DNA of 64,000 nt from Chytridium lagenaria (Eukaryota > Chytridiomycota > Chytridiomycetes > Chytridiales > Chytridiaceae): NCBI GenBank assembly GCA_025449115.1, contig JAHLKC010000045.1, positions 124,001 to 188,000 on the forward strand, read 5' to 3'. This document shows positions 54,705 through 64,000 of the stretch, in pieces. A program made the position numbers and the translations under genes. Under the pieces are notes generated by a model, which was not told the origin of the DNA, did not search any database, and was given only the letters and a program-made list of their open reading frames with translations. The stretch's first letter is position 1. Every line of letters starts with the position of its first letter.

Positions 54705-56508
54705 ATGTCAAGTCCGATTTCAAACCCTAAACAGCAAAGGCCTTCACGGCGGCCTTCCACGCAGTCTGCAACAGCTCTAGACTCCATCCAAGACGAAATA
54801 TCATCGCTGAAGCTGCATGAACCTACATCAGTGGGCCGTCTTGCTGGTTCCAGGCAGGGTACTTCACGCTTGACATCTGTTCCTCAACCTGTGGCGTTGA
54901 ACCGGTTTGACACTCAAACGACGTTAACTTCCCGTCAGCATAGCTCTCGCCTGACGTCAAATGACTCCCTAAATGTACTTCCGGATGTAGGAGTAATAAA
55001 AAAACCAAGTCAACCCGTCTCATCCAACGGCACAAACCAGAGGGCGACGCCTTCGTCCCGTCGTACTCCAACATCCCGTCCAACATCCGCTGTTTCTCTC
55101 GTTAAATCCAACCTTAATGCAAAAACATGCAACCATTCGAAACCTCTCCGCTCCTCTACCTTAATCCAAAAAAAAACCCCCATGGCTCACCACCTCACAA
55201 CATCGTCCAACCTCACCCCCAATCTTCTGCCAAAAAGTCTCGGACCGACCCTTATACTGTCTCGCCATCTCCGCAACTCATACAAAAACTCTTTCCCAAA
55301 CCCTCATGATTGCAGGTGGCGCTGACCATGGTTTAACAGGGATATGGGTCGACGCTTCCCACAACCTCCAACACGTCCAAATATCACCATGGGTGTCAGC
55401 GTTCATCTGTTTGGAACATTCCCTTCACCCCGCCGTCCAACATTTATGGACACTGCGAATGGGTGACTTGTGTAGAAAAACTACAACCTACTGAAAGTTC
55501 ACCACCTTACCAATACGCGTCAGGTGGAATGGACTCAAGGATATGTTTATGGACGCTCACCCCGTCTTCCACTCGCTCCTCAACCTCTCTCTCAACTTCC
55601 CTCTCCAAATTCTCCTCAACCACTCTTCCTACCCCAGATTCCCGTCACCGTATTACCAAACAGCCACCCTAACAGGCCACGAAGCCTCCATAACCTCTCT
55701 CACCCACCTCCCCTCAGCCCGCCTCCTCTCAACCTCCTACGACTCAACCCTCAGAATCTGGTCATCCACAACTCAACTCTCTGTCACAACCTTCTCCACA
55801 CCATCCCGCACATCGGGGATTCTCGGCTGCGACGTCCTCGCCACCTCCGCATTGATTTGGACACGTGATGGACGCGCGGCTTCCGTTGACCTTCACACTG
55901 GTGTAGTCGTAACACCCGTTCAAGCGCATAACGGTATAATCACGCAAGGTTATTTCATGTCCGACACTGTGTTTGTGACGAGTGGGTTGGATGGGGGTGT
56001 TAGATGTTTTGATTTACGTATTCCGGTTTTCAAGGGACGGTGTGTTGGACGCGTCGAAGGTGTTCATGGGAATGGAGGGGTGACGGGGATGATGAAGGGG
56101 GGTTTTGGGGATGTGATGACGATGGGCGGGGGTGGGGATGGGGATGTTGCGGTTTTGGAGGTGAGAGGTGGGATGAGGGTTTTGAATAAAGTGGGGTTAC
56201 GGCGAGACGTTCGGGTTGGGGAGAGTGGGGGAGTAGGGTACGGAATGCTTTGCGTGAGAAAGGAGAAAGTTGTGGTGAGTTGGGGGGATGGTGGGGTAAC
56301 TGTTTTAAGTAGCGATATGATGAGCGGGGAAAGGGTTGACGGCGAGTTGGGAGGGGAGTTTGGGGTGAAGTTTTTTGAGGGGTGGGGAGATGGGGTTCGG
56401 AATGCTGTTCGCGCTTTAGAAATTTTTCCAGGATGTGGTGGGTACGATGGAGAGGATTTGCTTGTGGGTGTTGGGGATGATGGGATGGCGGTTGGGTGGT
56501 GGGTGTGA
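54705..56508 (+). CDS. WD40-repeat protein with Ser/Pro-rich N-terminus
   Basis: Start 54705 (ATGTCAAGTCC) is preferred; an in-frame ATG at 54681 overlaps the end of the inserted element. The first 200 residues are Ser/Thr/Pro/Gln-rich and disordered (RRPSTQSATALDSIQDEISS). The WD40 part is visible from about 55310: IAGGADHGLTGIWVDASHN, YQYASGGMDSRICLWTLTP, TGHEASITSLTHLPSARLLS plus YDSTLRIWS, LIWTRDGRAASVDLHTG, HNGIITQGYFMSD with GVRCFDLRIP, and a last blade GVGDDGMAVGWWV. About five to seven blades. Frame changes near 55315, 55490 and 55640. After 55990 GC content and G-runs rise sharply. The specific family is not recognised; a scaffold role is the default for such proteins. Confidence 0.65.
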
Positions 56509-56789
56509 ACAGGTCCTATAAAAAAGCCTATGTTTTGGATTTGAAGATTTATTTTACTTCATATCCTACAACTGTACATATTAAAGATTAGGGGAAGGAA
56601 TCAAAACGAAATATTTTGAACAACTCACAAAACCAAAAACTCAAAAGACCAAAAACCCAACTTTTAAAAATACTACTCAAATGAAAACCTAATCAACACC
56701 GGGATCAAACGCAAAAAATAAAATAAAGGAAAAACAGAAAAGACAGAAAAAAATCAAGGAAAGCACAAACGCAAACCCCTTCAACACTA

Positions 56790-59473
56790 CTACAAAACCG
56801 TTGTCGCGGATTTCACCCCAACCTTCTTCTTCTCAACCCTCCCTCCTAAAACCCGCCGCAAACCACCCTTCGCCCAACCCACCATCTTTCCAATACTCTT
56901 CACCCACGGCGTCATCATCTCGGAAATCGCCGCAACAGCAACCCCCGCAAGACTCGCTGGTCGTGACACCACACTACCATAATCCATATCCATGGATGTG
57001 GGCGAATCATTGTTTTCGTCAGGAGCAGAATCAGCCGTAAGGGATTCGGGACTTTCGCGGTCGGTGCTGATATCATTGCCACCCACAAAATTTATATCCA
57101 CTTCACCGCTACTAGTTTCTTCATAGAACTTCTCCACAACCTCAGTCTTAGCCGTCAATACAACCGTCTCTGCCTTCCCACGTCGTGAAGCGGGCGATTT
57201 ATCATCCTCCATCTTCCCCATCACCTTTTTCTTTGGGGATACGATAACCCCGGATCTCGTACGTGGTAAACTACCCACTTCCCTACCCCTTGTCCGTTTC
57301 GCCACCGGTTCATCCACTATTGCGCGTTTCCTGCTTTGCACCTCTTCGTCGATAAGGCTCGATCGACCACGTCTTTTGACCGGTCTCACTTCTGCAACTT
57401 CCTCGTCACCTATGGTCGATCGCGTTCTTCTCAGAGGTTTAATCTCCTCAGAAATTTCCTTTGACCTTGACCTTGTTCTCTTTAAAAGTCTCGCAACCTC
57501 ACTCTCCTCCTCCTCCTCCTCCTCCTCCCCCTCTTCGTCCATTTCCATCTTTTCAACGGGTTCCATGGATATCGTTCGTATTGAAAGCTTTGCATCCTCG
57601 CCGTTCTCCTCACCTCCCACCTTCACCACCTCTTCAACATCCTGCGTCCAAGTTCTCTTTACAGCAATATCAACCCCAATCCCCTCCCCACCTTCATCAA
57701 ACCGGATTGTTTTTTCCTTAACCTCTACAACCTCCTCCACAGCAATCACTCGTGTCCGTCTCAAAGGCTTTGACGATGCCTCACCCTCCTCACCATTATC
57801 TACAACCGATTGCGTCCTTCTCAAAAGACTTTGGCGATGATTCAACGTCACCACCCCGTCCCCGTCTCCTCGGTGACGCATCAACACCCTCCTTACTCTT
57901 CTCCGCCACCCCAACAGCAAGCCTACCCGTCTCCCTCCACACTTTCTTCTTTGCCGCAACAGCTTCATCCACGTCAACTTGACCTAAAGAAAGAAAGAAA
58001 CCAAAAAACTGTCAACACTTTAACAAACAGGAAAATCAGAACCTACAATCATGTTTTTTCCTAAATGTATCTTCAATGTCCGTCTATTCCCAGCCGTATA
58101 CTCACAAACCGCACACTCATACTCCCCTCCACATTCCCTATCCCCGCATCGACACGTCCCACTCGCCCGTCGCATCACACAAAGCCGTCCCTTATACAAT
58201 GCCAAAACCTCAATCTGCGCATGCGACGTGTCAATGTGGTAAGCGAGTTTAGCGGGCGACAAAAACGCATTGAGGCAGTGTATGCAGGTCAAAGGGGTCA
58301 TGTCAACCGTTTCTACAAGATCTCAAAAAAAGTGTAAGCGAACAGGCGCTTACCTGATGCATTTTCTTGAATTTTGGAAACGGGGACGGATTTCGAATCA
58401 GGTTTTTTGGGATGCTTTGTTTTGGGTTTCTTGCTGTCGAATTTCTTGTTGAGACTTTTTGCAATGGATGCATCCGGTTCTGGCTTTACGGTCAACTCCA
58501 AGTCATCTTTACTTCGTCTTCTTGATCTCCTTTTTCCCTTTTCGGGCTCATTGGGTTTCTTGTCGTTGGCTTTCTTCACATGCACCATCTTTCCAGTTAT
58601 CTTGGCCTCATCTGCCTTTGTCTCTGCTTTCTTTACCTCCACCATTTTCTCAATCTTCCTCGCACTATCCTTCACCTCCTCCACTTTCTTCTCCCCCTCC
58701 TTCTCCCGACCCCTCATCCTCCCCGCATCCGCACCGCTCGAATCCCAATCAATCCTCGCACTCTTCACCTCCCCCTCCTTCCGAACCGTCACCTTCTTTT
58801 CTGGCGAAATCTCCCGTTTCTCAGGCGACGCTGCTCCCGCCTCCACCTCAACATTCATCAGCTTCCCAGGACATCCCATTTGATCCTCAACACGTCTTTT
58901 TATCGGCGACAACTCCTCAGACGCCGCTCGCTCTTCACCACCCCCAACAAGCGGAAACTCATCCAACGCCACCGTCTCCAAATCCCTAACAGACACTGTC
59001 GTCAATCTACTCACAGAGAATTCATCTCGTCCCGTTTGATTTGATGAGATTGCTTTTTTTGATGGTGACGACCTTTTTTGGATCACTTTTGGCGGTGCCA
59101 CCACTGGATATGTTATGTATGGATGGGAAGAGCGTGGAACCACTCGTTGGACCACAGGTTGGTATGAAGCGTAGTAGGCGGGTGGATTCGTGACGTAGGG
59201 TTGGGAGTAGACGGGAGAGATGGTTTGTTTGAAGTTGGGGGGTCTTTGGAAGTGATTAGTCGTGTTTGTGCAGTGTGTGGTGGGGACTTACTAAATTGGT
59301 TGGGGTGACGAGGGGGATGACTGTGTGAAAAAGAACGTTAATACAGGAGAGGAATGAAGGCATAGGGGCTTACAGTATCCTTGGTGTTGGGGATGGGAGG
59401 ATGGGGGAATGAGGGTGTGGTGGAGTGATGTGTTTGGAGGGTGGTTGAGTCGTTGGGTGTTTCGGAAGACATG
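56790..59473 (-). CDS. Nuclear-type C2H2 zinc-finger protein with repeated LxRRTR motifs
   Basis: Small 5' exons start at ATG 59473 (MSSETPNDSTTLQTHHSTT) with introns after about 59374 and 59290. A large exon (59240-58370) is Pro/Tyr-rich, then strongly basic/acidic with SPEKREISPEKK and KGKRRSRRRSKDDLEL (nuclear-localisation-like). The next exon (58301-58040) has a CX2CX12HX4H finger (CIHCLNAFLSPAKLAYHIDT, then SH), a Cys pair cluster CRCGDRECGGEYECAVC, and a second finger-like EYTAGNRRTLKIHLGKN. The last exon (57977-56790) carries at least seven variants of a short motif, L-L/K-R-R-T-R/Q-S (for example LLRRTQS, PLRRTRV, LLKRTRS, PLRRTRS, SLPRTRS). No orthologue recognised. DNA or RNA binding is inferred. 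Confidence 0.55.
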
Positions 59474-60230
59474 GTGGGGTTTTTCGGGTGCCGTTAAATC
59501 AGCGTCAGCTATAGTGTCGTTTTTCGAAAGGATGGGGGAAGTGGTTAGACGGGAAGCAAACGGTAGTTTGATGCTCAGACGGGATGAGTGGTGATGTTCG
59601 TGTGTTCGAAGAGGCGAGGGATGGTTGATATAGGATGAGTAACAAATTTTTCGTTGAAGTTTTTGGTTCTCCGACGACTCCCGAGGGTCCATCCTTCCAC
59701 TCACTGAACTGATGCGTGTAATAGAATATAGGTGTTAAAAAATGTTGAAGGTTCAACATGAAGGTGGGTTGGGGCCCAGTTGCTTCAGATACGGCAAATC
59801 GCATTCGTAGCCGATCGCCAACAGCAATCTCCATTTCAACCTCGTCTCCAATCTTTAGAGCATCCCCATCTCATTCATTAACCCGTTATCGAGTTTCTTT
59901 TACGACACCGCTGGAAACATACACATACACCACACCCACACATACACATACACTGATACACATGCTATAGAAAATGAGGCAAATAACAAACAACAAACAA
60001 AAAAAAAAAAGGTAGACGACCACATAATGAGGAACACAATCCATTCATTACGTCCCAACCAGTACGGTGACCAACATACACATGAACACAAACACACACA
60101 CACACACACCCATGCAAAATAAATAAATAAATTGAAAACACAACAACACAATTACTAGAGTGGTAGAATAAAAAGTAATATCAGGGTATGGGGTACTTCA
60201 AAAAAAAAGCTCAAGTTGGCGTCCCAGGAA
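59474..60230. other. Intergenic, (CA)n-rich
   Basis: Contains (ACACAT)n at 59918-59960 and (AC)n at 60090-60110. A minus-strand open stretch 59834-59505 (with MEIAVGDRLRMRFAVSEATG) could be an upstream exon of the zinc-finger gene, but I cannot connect it. Confidence 0.35.
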
Positions 60231-62254
60231 TCATCGACACAAAATCCCCAAACCAAAATTCATACTCGACCCCACAAACTTGACCCATCCCTTTGCCTGT
60301 TGTTCCTCCAAAACCTCCATCCCCTCGCCACCCTCCGCCTCTTTATACTCTGATTTCCGTACCTCACTCGGCACATAAATCGACGCAGAAGGGGTTGCGT
60401 AATCCATCTGATCATCCTCATCATCAGAGAGCGACGAGGACACAGACGCGCGTCGAGAAACACGTTGAGACGTCACATTAGGTGTGGGTCGAGCAAGGAA
60501 CGCCGGGTATAGCACCTTACTATATGAATATAGAATACCTAACGTGGTTCTCGGTTTCACGCGGTTCTGGGACCGCGAGTAACGGGCTACAAGGCAGAGG
60601 TTGGGGTGACACGGTAGACGATCGTACAGAAGTGGTAGTAGAGATGGTAGCGACAGACTCCCTTGTTCTGCGGGACGGTAATAGCAAATGTTCGGCAAAT
60701 TCCACCTCCTCAACAATATGACGTTCAACAGCGAGGTCAGGGAACGTAGGGTCCTTTTCCTCAACCCATCCACGATCATGCGACGCCTCACCTCCCCATA
60801 CAACCGTAGATCGTTGCGAATTTGTCGAATGGTGCCCAGCGGCAAGTGAAGCCATGATGGCATCCTTTTGACGATGCGTGAAAATACGCCATGAGGTCTT
60901 GAGGTGGTTATGGAGTAGGGCGTTATGACGGATTGGGTATTGCAGACGAAGAGCATGACCTCCGCCTTCAAAAACTTCGAGACGACCTCCGAGGATGGAG
61001 GCAAGGTAAATAGATGAGGAAGGTTGGATGAGAACGTTGTCGTCGGTGCCAGTCATAACGAGGACGGGGAAACGGGCATCACGAATTTCGGTTAGACGTT
61101 TTGTGGACATCCAGTGGGTCATACAGGCGACTTGCTGGTTGGCGCGTCCTTGTGGGTCTTGGAGTCCAACAACAGAGAAACGGTCCACGACAAACTTTTT
61201 TTTTATTGTAGAGTGTTAGAATGGCGGCATAGGAAAAAAACGGGATACATAGATATGTACCTTTATCATTTGATCTCTGTTTGTGGCGCATCCCGAACCT
61301 TCTGGGGCACCTTCATCTAACCACGCCTAGAAATGACATTAGATTGACATTTGCTATATTACAAGACAAAAAGAGCTACAACAAACATACCTTAGGGAAA
61401 AGTAAGTTATTTACAACATGTGCCGCAAAACTCTCAACCGATCTCTCGCCTTTAGGAGCTCCAGCCACCAAACCTTGGTAACCTACCGTCTATTATTTTA
61501 TAAAAAAAAAAGAGGCGATCAATATTAATCAAAAGGCGCAATACGAAAAAAAAAGACAGATGCGTACAGGTAAACCGTTAAAGTACGCATAGGTACTTTC
61601 AAGGGTAAGACTGAGAAGGCGATGTCTGCATAAGTGAGCCAACTCTTGCGCAATCATTCCGCCTAAAAAAAGAATAAAAGCGTCCACACATTAGAATCCC
61701 TACGGCATGGGAAACGGCAGGTCATACAACTCACCCATGGATAGACCAACAAGGTGAAACTTTTCCCATCCAAGCTGATTTACAAGATCCTGTGCATCCA
61801 TCGCCATTTCGCTGGTCCTTTTAGAACGATCAGTAAAAAATAGCCAAAAGCAGGTTCATTTTAAAAAAAGCCAAAAGCAGGTTTCATTTAAGACATTTAA
61901 CTCACTTGTAACGTCCTTTTGGCGAACTGGACAGCCCCGATCCACGGTTATCAAAGATGCATACAGAGTAGTCCGAGATGGCCGAGAAGTAATCGACTTG
62001 AAGATCCCATTGATGGCAGATATTTCCAAATCCTGGAAAGTATAATGCAAACATAAAAGAGATATGGTTAGGCAAAAAAAATAAGCGAAGGGACGAAAAG
62101 AGAAAACAGAAGCAGCTGATGACGAAAAGAAAAACAACATGGTGCATTCGTACCTCAATAAAAAAGAATCTTTTGAGGACCAGAGCCATGGATTTCGTAA
62201 TAGAGGTTCACGGGTTCCGAGCCATGGTTCTCGGCAACCACAGTGTGAGGCATG
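60231..62254 (-). CDS. Alpha/beta-hydrolase fold protein
   Basis: ATG at 62254 in a good context (gccaccATG) gives MPHTVVAENHGSEPVNLYYE and IHGSGPQKILF, the first strands of the fold. Later exons give FGNICHQWDLQVDYF, CIFDNRGSGLSSSPKGRYKT, MDAQDLVNQLGWEKFHLVGL with the nucleophile elbow G-L-S-M-G-G (about 61740), LLSLTLESTYAYFNG, and a cap region. The C-terminal catalytic Asp is in VLVMTGTDDNVLIQP and His in EGGGHALRLQYP (about 60960). So Ser, Asp and His are all present. A long Ser/Thr-rich tail with an acidic cluster (SVSSSLSDDEDDQMDY) follows to the stop at 60231. Six or more short introns, for example near 62040-62150, 61830-61910, 61660-61735 and 61490-61570. Lipase, esterase or epoxide-hydrolase substrate cannot be assigned. 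Confidence 0.75.
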
Positions 62255-64000
62255 GTGGCTTGCTGAGAGAGATGATGTTTACTCGGAGGATCCCGGAGGC
62301 ACGAGCGACAAGGCCTGATAGGGAAGCGAGGGCAAAGAGGTGTTTTGATGCTAGTGTTTTTTTCTTTTGTTAATGGTTGGATGAGGTCTGAGTTGTTTAT
62401 CAAGGAGAAATATGTTGGTAAGCTTGATGGAACAGAAAGCTATAATAACTGCAATGTAGAAGCTTTTGGCGGAGGAGGTGGATGGAATTTGCAGCTGTCC
62501 CTTTTAGCCACAATGTGAATGCTGAAAAGTCCTTGTCTATTCATCGTGAAATTCGCCTGTGCCTCCTTTCCCCTGCTTCCGAAGATAAATGCATTATGGG
62601 CAACCTCACTACACTTCCCACGGTATCAACATCCGGAGCATCATCTCTCATAGAACACTCACTTGAAATCTGCTATGGTATGTAGAAATGAAGGAGGTAG
62701 CAGGAGAGTTTTTGAGGTTTGTGCAGAGGAGTGTGAGGGGAGATAAAAGAGGTTGAGTATGTTCAAAAGATAAGGAAAAACAATCTGCTACAGGATGCGT
62801 CGGGATTGTGGCAAAATGCATTTACAACCCCCTCCTTTAACCTATATACTATCATGTGGGTTACCGCACAGTCACGAGGAGGTTGAAACCAAAATAGATT
62901 TTTGGAATTACGAAGATAAAACGACATGCTCCTCTTTGTAGTGGCACATTCAGGGCAAAGTTGAAAAAAGGTGGTTTGCTTGATGGCGTCATCGTGGTAT
63001 AAATTTGATAATATCGTGAGGAATGGAGTATGCAATGGATGGAGAGAAAAGAAGGTGAAGAATGAATAGAGGGAATATGGGAATATCATAGAAAATGAAA
63101 TGAACAGATGACGGAGGAATGGAGGATGTGAGGTCTTTTTACCTTTTCATATGAAAAGAGAACATAAACGGAGTGGTGGAGTGGAGTGGAGTGGAGTGGG
63201 CAAGTAAAGAAGAGGAAAAAAGGGTATCCTCTAACACCTTTACGCAAACAACAACAGCCATGTAATAAAGATAGGAAGCAATGTGTCATTCCCCTCTCCT
63301 TCCATTATTTCTGATTCCATTGTTTACTGTTTGCCAACTACATCATCCCGTTCTCATCCTTTTCACGGACATACCTTGGGCTAATCAATGAACGAACAAA
63401 TTCACATGGAAAAAATTGTGACAAGAAGCCTTTGCTGGATATATTTATTTTTGGAAGGAGGTTTCAACCAATCTGACAACCCAGCACTCTGTGGTTTCAC
63501 CAGTGATAAATACTTTTTTTTGTAAATATTCTTCATATCTACATGACCGCCCTCATCTGTTCCCTCTAGGTAGTTCACTCAAGACGCCTTCGCTCAAAAT
63601 CAGTGCTTTAATAATAGATAGGTAGAATGCCGTGTCTAGAATAGTGAACAAGTTGTTCAACAACAACCTTCCCCCGTAAATGCACAAGAGAAAAGTTTTT
63701 AATGACAGATAGACACTAGCAAAGGCACCACGCATCGCAAGAGGTGCTGGATGACGGCCTCAACAAAATGTTAGAAAAGAAAAGGTCCATCATCAATGAA
63801 TGATTCATCACCATCACCATCATTCATCCAACCATTGGGTTCATCCCCTTTAGGCAGGCAAGGTAATAGATATTCTTAAAGTAACACACGTCTGTTCATC
63901 CATTAATTAATTTTTAATACATAATTATTGGACAACAGGTATTATTTAAATTTTAATTATTATTAAATATATTTTCCTCCCTCTCTTCCTCCTCTCTTGT
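62255..64000. other. Intergenic to window end, no gene seen
   Basis: About 1.7 kb without a recognisable coding region. Contains (GTGGA)n/(GAGTG)n at 63173-63198, (CATCAC)n at 63790-63822, and an AT-rich end. Several open stretches under 110 codons on both strands have no motif. Confidence 0.5.

Noticed and set aside
57376..57840. 154-codon plus-strand Ser-rich frame
   Set aside because: Antisense shadow of the acidic/basic exon of the zinc-finger gene.
1..64000. CRISPR arrays, bacterial operons, rRNA genes
   Set aside because: None seen; introns and gene content are eukaryotic, and repeats are microsatellites or transposon repeats.

Overview
The window is nuclear DNA of a flagellated (zoosporic) fungus, most likely a chytrid. 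The genes are intron-rich, with short GT-AG introns of about 37-80 nt, and intergenic DNA is AT-rich and full of microsatellites. A complete radial-spoke protein gene (RSPH9) shows that the organism builds a motile axoneme. A KIF-binding-protein homologue and a Ro60/TROVE homologue, both unusual in Dikarya, point the same way. Fungal hallmarks include a secreted Kre9/Knh1-like protein and a Dicer.

Layout. 0-3 kb: 5' part of a PEX11-like gene and a KIF-binding protein homologue, both on the minus strand. 3-7 kb: a secreted two-module protein, a decayed extra copy of its last module and three degraded copies of an 'ERLG' coding repeat. 7.3-14 kb: FHA-domain protein, RSPH9 and a Cu(+)-transporting P1B-ATPase. 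14.1-20 kb: Dicer, divergent from the ATPase with about 60 bp between start codons. 20-24.9 kb: a large gene-free region with a cluster of stable hairpins. 24.9-30.5 kb: a membrane GT2 glycosyltransferase and Ro60. 31.4-46.4 kb: two paralogous secreted propeller-like genes pointing away from each other, separated by a 6.1-kb tyrosine-recombinase (YR) retrotransposon and a Helitron-type helicase. 46.8-52.3 kb: a Kre9-like surface protein and a secreted HEAT-repeat/cyclophilin fusion. 53-54.7 kb: a 1.7-kb internally deleted YR element inserted just 5' of a WD40 gene. 56.8-62.3 kb: a C2H2 protein and an alpha/beta hydrolase. The last 1.7 kb has no gene I can support.

Most notable: (1) two YR retrotransposons with the A1-ORFs-B1-A2-B2 split-direct-repeat architecture of Ngaro/PAT elements. 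One keeps Gag, RT-RNase H and YR; the other is a Gag-YR fusion that lost RT. Both carry a tRNA T-arm-like hairpin containing GGTTCAATCCC at the same structural position. (2) A family of GC-rich near-palindromes, core CTCCCGTCCCGGGAG, around the Helitron-type helicase gene, most of them inside putative introns. (3) A HEAT-cyclophilin fusion of bacterial type broken by spliceosomal introns, a candidate horizontal transfer. (4) Many single-base frame breaks in otherwise well conserved genes, mostly one base short in or next to a homopolymer, which looks like residual consensus error rather than pseudogenisation.

Splice sites were called by eye from GT-AG boundaries and family alignment from memory. 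Gene ends flagged as approximate should be treated so.
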